From Gautieria morchelliformis (lineage: Eukaryota > Basidiomycota > Agaricomycetes > Gomphales > Gomphaceae): a DNA stretch of 64,000 nucleotides. Of this stretch, positions 32,554 through 44,786 are shown one piece after another. The stretch spans positions 62,001-126,000 of the forward strand of contig WHVA01000258.1 of the NCBI GenBank assembly GCA_015179125.1. Reading direction: 5' to 3'. The notes below the pieces were generated by a model. It did no database searches. It was given only the letters and a program-made list of their open reading frames with translations, and had not been told where the DNA came from. Positions within the stretch are counted from its first letter, which is position 1. Each line of letters opens with the position of its first letter. Both the position numbers and the translations under genes were made by a program.

Positions 32554-35500
32554 AAAGCAATGCAAGAGGGACGACATACGCAGCCGCATTGAAAGGTAAC
32601 GTCCCCTTGTCACACTTAAACAACCTGGCAAAAGCGAAAATGAAAGCGAGACAAATACTGATTGATGGAGACATGTCACGAGAACAGGACGAGCTAAGCA
32701 AGCTAACGGAACAGGAGCTGGTAGCGAAAGCTAACGAAGCAGTAAGCAACCTCGAGCCGGACCCAGAAAGAATAGACATAAGCTTCGTGGGAGCCAAGAA
32801 GCTAGCGAACGGGGGAGTAGTGCTGGACATGGAAACAGAGGAGGCGGCGAAATGGGTGCAGATGAACAAGAGGTCGTTTTTGAGCAAATTCAGCAGGATG
32901 GCCACGATAAAAGAAAGAACGCTATCAGTAATAGTGGAGTACGTGCCGCTGAACCACTCACCTGACGCCATGGCGGAGATGAGAAAGATCGAGAGGGACT
33001 CTAAACTCCCCGACGGATCCCTGCTCTCAACCCGGTGGATAAAGCCCGTCCACAGGAGGACGGCAGGACAGAGATCGGCACACATTATCGCCAAGTTCAC
33101 ATCCACAGAAGCAGCAAATCAAAGCATAAGAGACGGGATGATAATAGCAGGAAAGAGAACCTGGGCCAGGAGAATGAAAAAAGAACCACGAAGGTGCCTA
33201 AAATGTCAGCGATACAACGCTCGGCACATGGCAGCAGAGTGCAGTGGCAGAGCCACGTGTGGGACATGCGGAGAAGAGCACAGGACAGCCGAATGCCAGG
33301 AAGACGATCCCAGCAAATTCAAATGCACGAACTGCGACGCAAAAGGCCACGCGTCATGGGATAGGACATGCCCGGTATTCAGATCAGAATGCGCAGCGGC
33401 AGAAAAGAGCGATCCAGAACACACGTACAAATTCTTTCCCAACGATGACCCATGGACGTGGGAACAACACCAAGAGGCGGAGGAAACAGACGATGTGGGG
33501 GACCTCATAAAAAAACTCAGGGAACAGGAGGACAGGAGATGGAAAACGATGGAAATGGAAAGAAGGATGGCGAGACAAGCGGACAGCAGAAGCAGGGAGA
33601 GGCCCCAAGTGGAACCAGATAACTCACGATATAGAGGAAGGATTGAAAGCTGAGGAAACGCACGCGGGAGAGGAAGAGGTGCGAACCCAAGAGTCGGGCA
33701 CATGGACCAAGGGTGGCAGGACAGAGAACGGGGTGAAGGGCGACAAAGCAGACTGGATGACTACGGAATCGGGGTCAGCCGCGAGAGGACACAAACAGTA
33801 CAGCAAGATGGAAACAACAACAACACACACCAAGGATGAACGAAGAAAACCAACAAATGCGAAAATTGAGAATCAGACAACAGAACGTCAACAAATCGCT
33901 AACGGCAACAGTAGAAATGCTAGCTAAGTGCTCACCTGAAAAATATGATGTCCTTGCAATCCAAGAACCATATATTGACTTCCTAGGCAATGCTAGAGCC
34001 ATGCCAGACTGGTACTCGGTGTACCCCAGAACGCACTTCCACGGCAAAGAGACGCGAACGAGATCGATGATGCTGATAAGCAAAAGGATGGCGACGAGCG
34101 CATGGGGAGCAATCGATATGGGATCGCCAGATGTTATGGCAGTAAAGATTAAAACCAACATGGGTGACGTCCTGATAGTCAATTCATATGTGGACTGCGC
34201 CCATTCTAACAGTATAAGAGCCATACAGAAATATATGCAGCACAGAGCGGCAGAAGGGACCACGCAAGAAAGGGAGATAGAGGGCATGGTGCGGCTCGGG
34301 GATTTCAATAGGCACCACCCAGTGTGGGACGAGCTGCGCAACGCACACCTAGTCACCAGGGCAAATCTAGACGAGGCGCAAATACTCTTGGATGCAGTAG
34401 CAGATCACGGACTACACATGGCGCTACCTAAGGATGTACCCACGCTCAGATCGATGGCTACGGTGAATTACACGCGAACAGATAATGTCTTTGCATCGCC
34501 TTCAGTCATTGAAAACATGATTAGCTGTAGCACAGTGCCAGAAGATCTACCACCAAAAAGCGACCACATGCCCATAGACACCACGATCGACGTATCCGTC
34601 AAGGCAAGCATGCAACTGCTGAAGCCCAATTACAGACAGGTGGATTTGAGGGAATACAGAAAGATGCTCGAAGCTGAGTTAAAAGACAGGATTAGAGAGC
34701 CCGTACCACTCACTGCCCATCAGTTCCATCAAAGCTTATGAGAGTTGACAACGGCCATTCTGGATACCACAGAAGAACTAGTGCCAAAAAACAGACCATC
34801 GGTATACATGAAGTGATGGTGGTCCCTACAGCTGTCACGCACCAGAGCAGAGACCAGGCGGCTCGCCAGGAGATCGTATGTGCGAAGAGACGACCCGACA
34901 CACACAGCACACGAAGAACACAGAGCTGCTTGGAATCGCTACGCGGAAGACATACAGAGGTCAAAAAGAGAGCATTGGAAAGACTTCCTTGACGGTATAG
35001 ACCAGAATACGATATGGGCAGCTCACAGATACGCCTCAGCGGATGCGGGTGACGGGGGCCAGACGCGGGTACCGACGCTAGTGACAAAAAAGGCAAACGG
35101 CGCAAAGCTGATAGCAGAGACGAACGAACAAAAATCAGAACTGCTCTTCGACACCTTTTTCCCAAAGCCAGGAGAAGCGGTTGAACAAATACCGGAGGAC
35201 TATGAGTACCCCCCTCCGGAGTTCGAGTACCAGCCAATCTCAGATGAGCAGATCAGGAGAGCCGTAGACAAGCTCAACCGGTTCAAGGCGCCGGGAGAAA
35301 ATGGTATCCCCAATGAACTCATAAAGCAGTGTATTGATATCCTTCTACCATACATAGGGCCTCTTTTCCACGCAACTTTCGACCTCAAGGTATATCCGGC
35401 AGAGTGGAGGGATTCAATAACAAAGGTCCTCCGTAAACCAGGCAAGGCAGATTACATGGCCCCAGGTGCCTACCGGCCAATCGCACTTCTGGACACGATG

Positions 35501-36725
35501 GGAAAAGTGTTGTCCGCGTGTGTGGCGGAAGATCTGGTAAAGATGATGGAAAAACACCAATTGTTACCCGACAATCACTTTGGATGCAGACCTGGAAGAA
35601 CGACAACCGACACCGTACATTACGTGGTGTCAGAGGTGAAGGATGTGTGGAGGAGAGGAAACGTACTCGGAGTGCTGTACCTGGACATCAAGGGAGCGTT
35701 TCCAAGCATAGTGCTAGACCGGCTGGCCCACAACATGCGAAGAAGGGGAGTACCACGGGAATACACTGATTGGATACGCAGGAAAGTCAAGAACAGGCTT
35801 ACCACGGTGAGCTTTGATGACTATTTCTCTGCGACCAGACCCATCGGGAGAGGAATGGATCAAGGTTGTCCGCTATCGGCAATTGCTTATCAGTTCTATA
35901 ACAGTGATCTGATTGACGTAGTGCGGCACAACAACGGAGAAGCGAGCGTAGGATTCATGGATGATACAACCATAATAGCCGAAGGTCCGGACCTCAAGGA
36001 GGCGTTCAGTAAGCTATCGGACGTAATGGTTAGACCAGATGGGGTGAACAACTGGGCGGAAAAACACCACTGCCAGTTCGCGGTGGAAAAGTTCGGTTTG
36101 ATGGGACTCACCAGATGCAGAGAAAAAGACCCTTCCAAGCCGGGCAAAACCAGGCCGGTGGTGAGACCGTCGATAAGAATAGGGCAGCATGTCATAAATC
36201 CACAACAGTGCACAAGTTCTTGGGGGTGATAATGGACCAAGAACTGGGATTCAGGGAGCACGTCAACTACGCGCTGAAGAAAGGAGAGGCGTACATAAGC
36301 CAGTACAGAAGGCTGGCAAAACCGTCCAAGGGAATAATAGCTAAGTACATGAGGACGTACTACATGACGGTGGCAGTCCTGAGAATGTTGTACGCAGCTG
36401 ACGTCTTCCTAGTTCCAGAGACGGCCACAAGCAAGGGAACCAAGGGATTTATTAATAAGCTCGGGAGAATTCAGAGGCGAGCGGCAATAGACATTACGGG
36501 AGCCCTTGTGACAACGGCCAATGACACCCTCAATTCACACGTGAACCTCCTCCCCTTCCCGCTGATGGTATCCAAAATAGTGCACAGAGCGGCGGTACGA
36601 CTGGCGTGCCTCCCCCAGAGCCATCTGCTCACGAAAAAAGTGAGGAAAGCAGCAAAAAGATATGTAAAACGACACAGATCTCCCCTTCATGAGATAATGC
36701 ACGCTTTTAGTCTACAGCCAGATGC

Positions 36726-37418
36726 TGTTACGACCGTTCATTTCCGACTTCCGACCCTCAGTTCCGCCATACATTCCGCCTCTCCAATAGTTCCGCCACA
36801 CGTTCCGCCCCTCCGACATTTCCGACATTCCGCCCCTTGTACATTTCCCTTGTTCTTTCGACGCTATTACTCGGACCCACCGGACCCACCTCGCCATCCA
36901 TCAAAACCATATATCCGGTCACCCTTGTAGTTTGTTGTCAGATATGTTTTCCCGACCCCTTGTTCTTTGCCATTGTTCTACCTTACCCTGAACCCCCCTT
37001 GTAGTCCCATTGTTCCCAATTAGTTAGTTCCCACACATTGTACTCGACTTCCGCTTCCTCCGGAATTTGCTTAGTACAACACCATTACTTGTTGCTCTGC
37101 GCTTTGTATAAAAACCCCCTCATGTATGTCTGTTATTCTGCAATCAGATAATCACCTTCGATACTTGATTTCCTTCGCTCCATCTCCTGTTCTTAGCACA
37201 GCGAGTCTAGCAAGATCTCAGTCTCTCTCTCAGCCTTCCGTCTTCCGCTTTCCGCCTCAGTTCCGACTCAAGTTCCGACCAAACCTCTGGTCCAGTACTT
37301 TCCGACTTCCGGCTCATTTCCGAAATACCTAGGACGATAGTTCATTGGGGGCGCAACCTATAAGTTGAAGCCGCTGTCCTTTCCAGTTCCGACTTAGTGG
37401 AAATCACGATACGTAACA
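36726..37418 (+). repeat. 5' LTR of the young Gypsy
   Basis: 693 bases. By my count TTCCG occurs 18 times on the plus strand. TATA-like GTATAAAAAC lies near 37108 and is followed by GTCTGTTATTCTGCAATCAG, a likely transcription start region. Confidence 0.93.
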
Positions 37419-40400
37419 GTATTATCTGATTCCCACCCGATAACTATCACTATGCCTCCTCGTACCACAGCTACTTCAGCTCGAGCAGGAGCTGTCGAAG
37501 CTCTCTCTTATTTTGGCAGTCTTAGATCCGCAGCACCAAGGCACGCGGAACCCTCCAGCAGCTCTCGTGCCGACGATGAGCTTTCCGATGCTTTTCCGCA
37601 ACGATTCGAAGAAGTTCCCGACGCTAATCCCGACGAAAATCCCGACTACGACGGGAATTCAACGAGTAGCAGCGGCGAACAAACAGCAGCGTCATTCCGA
37701 CGCCCAGCTCCACCACCACCACCTCCACCAGGACCACCTCCAGGCGGCCCTCCAGGCGGCCCTCCAGGCGGCCCTCATGGCGGCCCACCCGGCGGTCCCC
37801 CAGGCGGTCCTCCCGGCGGTCCTCCACCTCCAATTCCACCTCAGATTCCCGCCAACCCAGTTCCGCCCGCACCAGTTCCGGATCTTGCACAAGCCATCGC
37901 CATGCTAGCCGGACAACTCCAGCGCCCGGCCCAAGCACCACCACGCCCCAAGACAAAGGTCCGCGAACCAGATCAGTTCGACGGTTCCGACCCCAAGAAG
38001 CTCCAGCCATTTCTGGTTCAGCTTCAACTCAATTTCCGTGATCGTCCCGACGCCTTTCCCGACGACGAACGAAAGGTCAATTATGCCCTTTCCTATCTCC
38101 GAGGCACGGCGCTCGACTATTTCGAACCCGCCCTCATGGATCCGTTCGCTCTCGTCGACTGGGCCGACGATTACCCCAATTTCATTTCCGAACTCCGCAG
38201 CAACTTCGGACCATTTGATATGGAAGCCGATGCGGAAAACGAACTCGATAAGCTTCGCATGAAAGACACTCATAAGATAGCTAAATATATCGTCACGTTT
38301 CAGCAGCTCGCTCCTCGAGTCCAATGGGGAGAAGCCGCACTCCGACGCCAGTTTTACATGGGCTTGCCATCCCGCATCAAGGATGAAATTGCCCGCGTCG
38401 GAAAACCCGCCACCCTTACCGACCTCCGCAACCTCGCCCAATCCATCGATTCGCGCTACTGGGAAAGACACTCCGAGATTGCTCGTGAAACCTCCGCCCA
38501 GAGCAAGAACGACAAGTCTTCCGACAAGAAGTCTGATAAAGACAAGAAGAAGACCAATTCCGGAAACACCAACTCCGGAAACAACAACAACAACAGTTCC
38601 GGATCCAACTCCGGCAACCGGAACAACAACAACACCCCTCGGAACAACCAGGCCTCTGGTTCTAACACCAATGCCCGGAAGAGCACCCCGGATCTTTCCG
38701 ACAAACTTGGGAAGGACGGAAAACTAACCCCTGTAGAACGCCAGCGTCGCATGGACAACAACCTTTGCCTCTTCTGCGGCAAAGGAGGTCACGTCGCTCG
38801 CGACTGCACTCGCGCTTCCGCCTCCGCTGCTAAGGCCAAGGGCCGCGCAGCAAAGACGGAAGAGAAATCCGAAGCGGTTCCCGCTGCGGATTCAAAAAAA
38901 TAGTCAGCAGTCCTCTGGCCTCCGCACGAGCTGAGGGCTGTGTTGACCCCATTCGTGCGACAAACGAGGTTAAACTCAACGCATCCGCTCTTTCGTCCTC
39001 CGACTCTCTCTCTGTTCCGCTCACTTCCGACACCATTTCCGCACCCCCGTTTACAGCATTGGTCGACTCCGGTTCGACTCATTGTTTCCTCGATTCCGAC
39101 TTTGTTTTGAAACATAAACTTCCGACCCGCAACATTCCGACTATTCCGCTCCGCCTTTTCGACGGGTCTTCCAACACGGGAATTTCCCAAGTTGTGGATC
39201 TGTCTATCCGTTTCGCTACTGGGGACAACCATGAAGTTACGTTTTACGTTACTCCGCTAGATGCTAGCTGTTCCGTTGTACTAGGACACAATTGGCTCAC
39301 CCGATATAATCCGTCGATTAACTGGGCATTGGGTCAAATACAGTTCCGTACCCCGGATCAACTTCCGTCTATTCCGACGTCGTCTGCAAAGATGGCTCAG
39401 GCCTCTTCTGCAACTCCGCTCGTGGATTCAGTTCCGCACTCCGGTCCCGCTTTAGCACCTCCGCCCCTCGAAGCCCCCGAATTGCGCTCGTTTCCGCCAC
39501 CGCTTTCCGCGTATTGCAACGGCAAGATGATATGACCGTTTTCCAGCTTCACCTCTCCGATTCGGCTTCAGTCAAGGCTCGTTCCGCCTCGACTTCCGCT
39601 CCGGTCGACATGAGCTCAGTTCCGGAAGAATATCGTGACTTCCCGGACGTGTTCAATAAGGCCAAAGCCGACAAACCTGCTGAACATCGACCTTACGACT
39701 TGAAGATAGATTGGAAGAAGGAGCATCTCCGCCCCTTGGACCGATCTACTCTCTTTCGCAAAGTGAACTCCTAACTCTCCGAGAGTTCGTCGATGAACAT
39801 CTCAACATGGGCTTTATCCGCCCTTCGCTGTCTCCGCACGGCGCTCCGGTCCTCTTCGTCAAGAAGAAGGATGGATCTCTCCGCCTCTGCGTCGATTTCC
39901 GCGGACTCAATGCCCTCACTAAAAAGGACAAATATCCGCTTCCGCGCATTTCCGACTTACTCGACACTCCCCGCAGGGCGAAGATCTACACCAAAATTGA
40001 CCTCCGGCACGCTTATCACCTTGTCCGCATCCGGGAAGGTGACGAGTGGAAAACCACCTTCCGCACCCGCTACGGTGCCTTTGAGTGGACTGTCATGCCT
40101 TTTGGTCTAACCAACGCTCCCGCCGCTTTTCAGCGATTCATGAACGACGTATTTTCCGACCTCCTCGACGTATGCATTCTAGTCTACATTGACGACATCC
40201 TCATCTATTCCGACACACCGGAAAAACATCGGGAACATGTCCGCGAAGTACTCCGCTGTCTCCGCAAACATCATCTCTACGCAAAAGCAGAGAAATGCGA
40301 ATGGCATCGCGACACGGTCGAATACCTCGGCTACATCCTCTCTCCAACAGGTCTTACCATGGCAGAGGACAAGGTCAAGGCAATTCAAGAATGGCCGGAA

Positions 40401-42734
40401 CCCCGACGTGTTAAGGAAGTGCAGTCTTTCCTTGGCTTTGCCAACTTTTACCGGCGTTTCATTTATAATTTTTCCGACATTACTGTTCCGCTCACGCGTC
40501 TCACCAGGAAGGGTGCCCCATGGAATTTCACACCGGAATGCCGTTCCGCATTTGAAGCTCTCAAATCGGCCTTCACCACGGCTCCCATACTCGGTTTCTG
40601 GATTCCTGATGCCCAACTTGTACTCGAAACCGACGCTTCTGACTACGCGCTAGCCGCCATTCTTTCCATCATTTCACCCGACGACGGAGAAATTCATCCG
40701 ATCGCCTTTCATTCCCGCACCTTTTCCGCCCCGGAACTCAACTACGACGTCCACGATAAGGAACTACTTGCGATTTTCGAAGCCTTCAAAATCTGGAGAC
40801 ATTACCTCGAAGGTCCAACTTATCCGATCGACGTTGTAACGGATCATAAGAACCTTGAGTATTTTGCAACCACTAAGATTTTGACTCGCCGTCAAGTCCG
40901 CTGGTCTGAATACCTCTCACAGTTCAACATGGTGATCCGTTTCCGCCCCGGAAAGCTCGGAGCAAAACCCGACGCGCTCACTAGACGTTGGGACGTCTAC
41001 CCAAAAGAGGGAAGTAGCGACTATGCCAGCGTTAATCCGCACAATTTCCGCCCAGTATTCTCCACTGAGCAACTGGCATCGTCCCTGCGTGCCACAGCAT
41101 TGCAGTTTCCGCTACTCCGCGCCTCAATTATTATGGACACCGAGTCTCTCCATTCCGACATCTGTTCCGCACTCCGTTCCGACCCCACCTCCGCAACCCA
41201 CCTCGATGACCCCACCAGTCCTGGATGGTCCCTCGATTCCGACGGATTTCTCCGGTACAAGTCCCGGATTTACGTTCCGGACACCAACGATCTACGACTT
41301 CGCGTGCTCCAGCAAAGCCACGATCATCCGCTCTCAGGACACCAAGGCCAGAACAAGACCCTCGACATAATCCGACGTACCTATACTTGGCCTCTCCTCC
41401 GCACGATGGTTCAAGACTACTGCAAGTCATGCACCACCTGTATGCGAGCCAAGCCTCAACGTCACAAACCCTACGGCCTCCTGAAGCAACTTCCGATCCC
41501 GGAACAACCGTGGAATTCAATATCCATGGATTTCATTGAGAAACTTCCTAAGTCATCCGGCTATGATACCATTCTAGTGATCGTTGACCGCCTCACAAAG
41601 CAGTCCATCTTTATTCCGACCTACGACACCATAACTTCCGCCCAGCTCGCACAGCTCTTTGTGCTCCACGTCTTTTCCAAGCACGGAATACCTTCCCATG
41701 TCACTTCCGACCGTGGATCCGAATTTGTGTCCTCCTTTTTCCGCACACTCGGCAAGGCTCTCGACATGAAACTCCACTTCACCTCCGGTTATCACCCCGA
41801 AGGAGACGGACAGACGGAACGTACTAATCAGACCCTTGAGCAGTATCTCCGCGTCTATTGCAACTACCAACATAGCAATTGGTCCGACCGTCTTCCGCTC
41901 GCGGAATTTGCCTACAACAACGCGCCTTCCGCTACCACCGGAATTTCACCCTTTTACGCCAACAAGGGCTACCACCCGAATCTCGCCATCCACCCTGAAC
42001 GCGACCTCGCCTCTGCAAGAGCCCGAGATTTCGTTGTGGAACTTGACGACCTTCACCAGCACCTCCGAGAGAACATTACCGCTGCCCAGAAGAGATACCA
42101 AACTTCCGCCGATCGGAAACGCCTTCCGCAACCGGCATTCGAGATAGGCGACAAAGTCTTTGTCAAAGCGGAAAACTTCCGCACCACTCGCCCCTCGAAG
42201 AAGCTCTCTGAGAAATACCTCGGTCCTTACGAGATCATCGCTAAGGCCGGCAGTCGTTCTTTCACCCTCAGACTTCCTGACAATATGCGCGCAGTACATC
42301 CGGTATTCCATGTCTCCATGCTTGAACCCGCAGTTCCGAATACAATTCCAAATCGAGAACAACCTCCGCCTCCGCCAGTCGTCATCAACGGAGAACCGGA
42401 ATATGAGATTTCGGAAATTCTCAACTCTAAGCTCGACAGACGATACCGCTGCCAACTCCAGTACCTAGTCAAGTGGGCAGGCTATGAAAACACCGACGAA
42501 GAGACCTCGTGGATTTCCGCCACGGAACTTGACCATGCCTCTGACCTCGTCTCTGATTTCCACAAGTCATATCCTGACAAGCCTGGCCCCATTTCCGCGC
42601 CCTAGTCAATTCCGACCTCTTTTCCGATTCCTATTGCTTTCTTACAAGTTTCAAGTTATTATTCAAATCCGAATTACTATTCCGCTACACTAATTTCCGA
42701 CGCTCCAAGAAGTATTTACAAAGTCATCTCGACT

Positions 42735-43971
42735 TCACTCCTCCCTCATCGTTTCCGCCTCTTCCTCGTTCTCCGCTTCCGCACCCTCTTCCGCATGCCC
42801 CATCGGCACACTCACCAGCTCTGTCTCCACCCTCATTCCCGCCTCATTCTCCTGCTCCTCTCGCAACCCCAGTTGGTCCCGGAACAAATCGTTCCGCCAC
42901 CGGAACTCCCGCTTCAGCTGCTCCAAAACTGTTGACATTACAGTCATCTGATTTTGGAATGACAACACTTGGTGTTGTTGAACCTCTGCCATTTCCAGCA
43001 AAATGTTCCGGATCCCGCGCTGCGTTTTCCGGATCCCCCTCAAGGACTCGGCGATATCGAGTAGGGGCGACGCCATGGTGAAGTGGTTTAACACCGCTGT
43101 TTCCGACTGCCCGGTCACCGGAAAGCCTTCCGCGCCCTTTTTCCCGCTCGACCTTGGTTTTGACTTTGGGGTTTCTGGCCCCTCGGTCTCGACTTTCCGC
43201 CTTTTCCGCTCCACCCTCGCGGAACAACCGTCCACGACGCACCGCCTCTTCTTGTCACGGCACCGATCGCAAGCGGTTTCCCGCGGATTTTCCGACCAAA
43301 TACACTCAAGCCCCTTCACCTCGCATGTGTCGCAGGGCGCCTTTTCTTCTTCCCCGTCCCTTGTCTTCCGTTTCCGGGTCGCGGGATTCTCCGGCCCCAA
43401 CTCCCGGAGGTCGACAATGCGGGCCATCTTGTTCTTCCTGGCCTGTTGAAATTCGTCCGCCCTCCTTTTCCGATCCGCCACAAGGTTCACAACAGGAACT
43501 ACTTCCTGCTGTTTTCCCTTCCCTTCAGGAGACGGTGTGTTCTCCGCCGTGTCTTCCGACTCCGGTTCGGAATCGGATTCGACGATTATTTTCTGCCAAG
43601 TTTCTTTAGTCAGTCTCGGGATGAGACTCAGAACCTTTCCGACTCACCCGGGATTGTTCCGTTTTCTCCGCCACGGCCTTGTTTCCCGCAGCCTTTTTGG
43701 CCGCATCCCGTTTCCGCTGTTCTTCACGGACGCGCGATTCCTCCTCGCGACGTTTGCGGTCACGCTCCTCCTTCTCTTTCCGCTCCCGTTCCAGACGCTC
43801 CTGTTCCTTGCGCTCTTTCTCTTTGCGCTCCTCCTCCAGACGCTCTTTCTCCTTCCGCGCCGCTTCCTCGGCCTCGCGCTTTTCGGCCAACTCCTTTTGC
43901 GCGAGCATGTCAGCAAAGTGTTCTTTCATCTCAGCACTGGTCATTTTGGAGAAGTCGACTGGAGTGCTCAT
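42735..43971 (-). CDS. Antisense accessory gene of the young Gypsy: coiled-coil plus zinc-cluster protein
   Basis: Two long minus-strand frames lie between pol and the 3' LTR, opposite to the element's own genes. The first (from 43971) starts MSTPVDFSKMTSAEMKEHFA and becomes an Arg/Glu/Lys coiled coil of about 90 residues. The second ends at 42735 and holds a Cys-rich module near 43.25-43.31 kb (CDTCEVKGLEC, then CDRCRDKKRRCVVDGC), followed by a basic region, a helical segment (LLDIAESLRGIRKTQRGIRN) and an acidic tail. The two are separated by about 60 bases with GTGAGT, a CTGAC branch-like site and CAG, so they look like exons of one spliced gene. Neither frame shows decay. The function is unknown; the Cys module resembles DNA-binding zinc clusters but is not a standard Zn2Cys6 domain. 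Confidence 0.7.
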
Positions 43972-44093
43972 GATGGACTAAACAGAAGACGCGTCTTGCT
44001 TCCCGCCTATCTTTCAAACTCCGATGCATTTGTTCACAGGTCACGTGATTCCGACTTGTGGTCTCGCGGGGCTCGACCTTAGAAGGGAGATAC

Positions 44094-44786
44094 TGTTACG
44101 ACCGTTCATTTCCGACTTCCGACCCTCAGTTCCGCCATACATTCCGCCTCTCCAATAGTTCCGCCACACGTTCCGCCCCTCCGACATTTCCGACATTCCG
44201 CCCCTTGTACATTTCCCTTGTTCTTTCGACGCTATTACTCGGACCCACCGGACCCACCTCGCCATCCATCAAAACCATATATCCGGTCACCCTTGTAGTT
44301 TGTTGTCAGATATGTTTTCCCGACCCCTTGTTCTTTGCCATTGTTCTACCTTACCCTGAACCCCCCTTGTAGTCCCATTGTTCCCAATTAGTTAGTTCCC
44401 ACACATTGTACTCGACTTCCGCTTCCTCCGGAATTTGCTTAGTACAACACCATTACTTGTTGCTCTGCGCTTTGTATAAAAACCCCCTCATGTATGTCTG
44501 TTATTCTGCAATCAGATAATCACCTTCGATACTTGATTTCCTTCGCTCCATCTCCTGTTCTTAGCACAGCGAGTCTAGCAAGATCTCAGTCTCTCTCTCA
44601 GCCTTCCGTCTTCCGCTTTCCGCCTCAGTTCCGACTCAAGTTCCGACCAAACCTCTGGTCCAGTACTTTCCGACTTCCGGCTCATTTCCGAAATACCTAG
44701 GACGATAGTTCATTGGGGGCGCAACCTATAAGTTGAAGCCGCTGTCCTTTCCAGTTCCGACTTAGTGGAAATCACGATACGTAACA
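44094..44786 (+). repeat. 3' LTR of the young Gypsy
   Basis: 693 bases, indistinguishable by eye from the 5' LTR at 36726-37418. Confidence 0.93.

Larger units (their letters stand above)
30624..33653 (+). pseudogene. LINE ORF1 (gag-like RNA-binding protein), interrupted
   Basis: The start MPQSVEPQAPATSQARTRAG is followed by FLDKHGYYTKDDPLSTEQLS, an N-terminal block typical of Tad-type ORF1. The frame resumes at 31816 (LQEGVRAVAILMMEDATRAA and an Ala/Glu coiled coil); removal of the 936-base insert and one CAAAACC restores it exactly. After the solo LTR the protein continues from 32559 (ARGTTYAAALKGN), but one frame off, so a single-base indel has also occurred. The C-terminal part carries three zinc knuckles near 33.2-33.37 kb: CLKCQRYNARHMAAEC, CGTCGEEHRTAEC and CTNCDAKGHASWDRTC. 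It binds LINE RNA in living relatives; here it is broken. Confidence 0.85.
36726..44786 (+). mobile_element. Young chromodomain Ty3/Gypsy element inside the LINE
   Basis: Two 693-base LTRs (36726-37418 and 44094-44786, TGTTACGACC to CGTAACA) look identical by eye. The target duplication is GATGC (36721-36725 and 44787-44791), and a purine tract (44081-44090) precedes the 3' LTR. Gag lies at 37452-38903 with a GGPPGG-rich segment and a CCHC knuckle near its end. Protease (LVDSGSTHCFLD), reverse transcriptase (YIDDILIYS), RNase H, integrase and a C-terminal chromodomain (QYLVKWAGYE) follow to 42605. The element looks nearly whole, with its main coding region split in about two or three places. 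It carries an extra antisense gene at 42735-43971. Identical LTRs mean it is very recent. Confidence 0.95.

Noticed and set aside
33206-33703. Long minus-strand frame inside LINE ORF1
   Set aside because: It is the complement of the zinc-knuckle and Glu/Arg-rich coding region; Cys, Leu and Ser richness comes from the opposite strand.
37126-37332. 68-codon frame present in both LTRs of the young Gypsy
   Set aside because: It is in the LTR leader region, duplicated only because the LTRs are identical; nothing suggests that it is translated.
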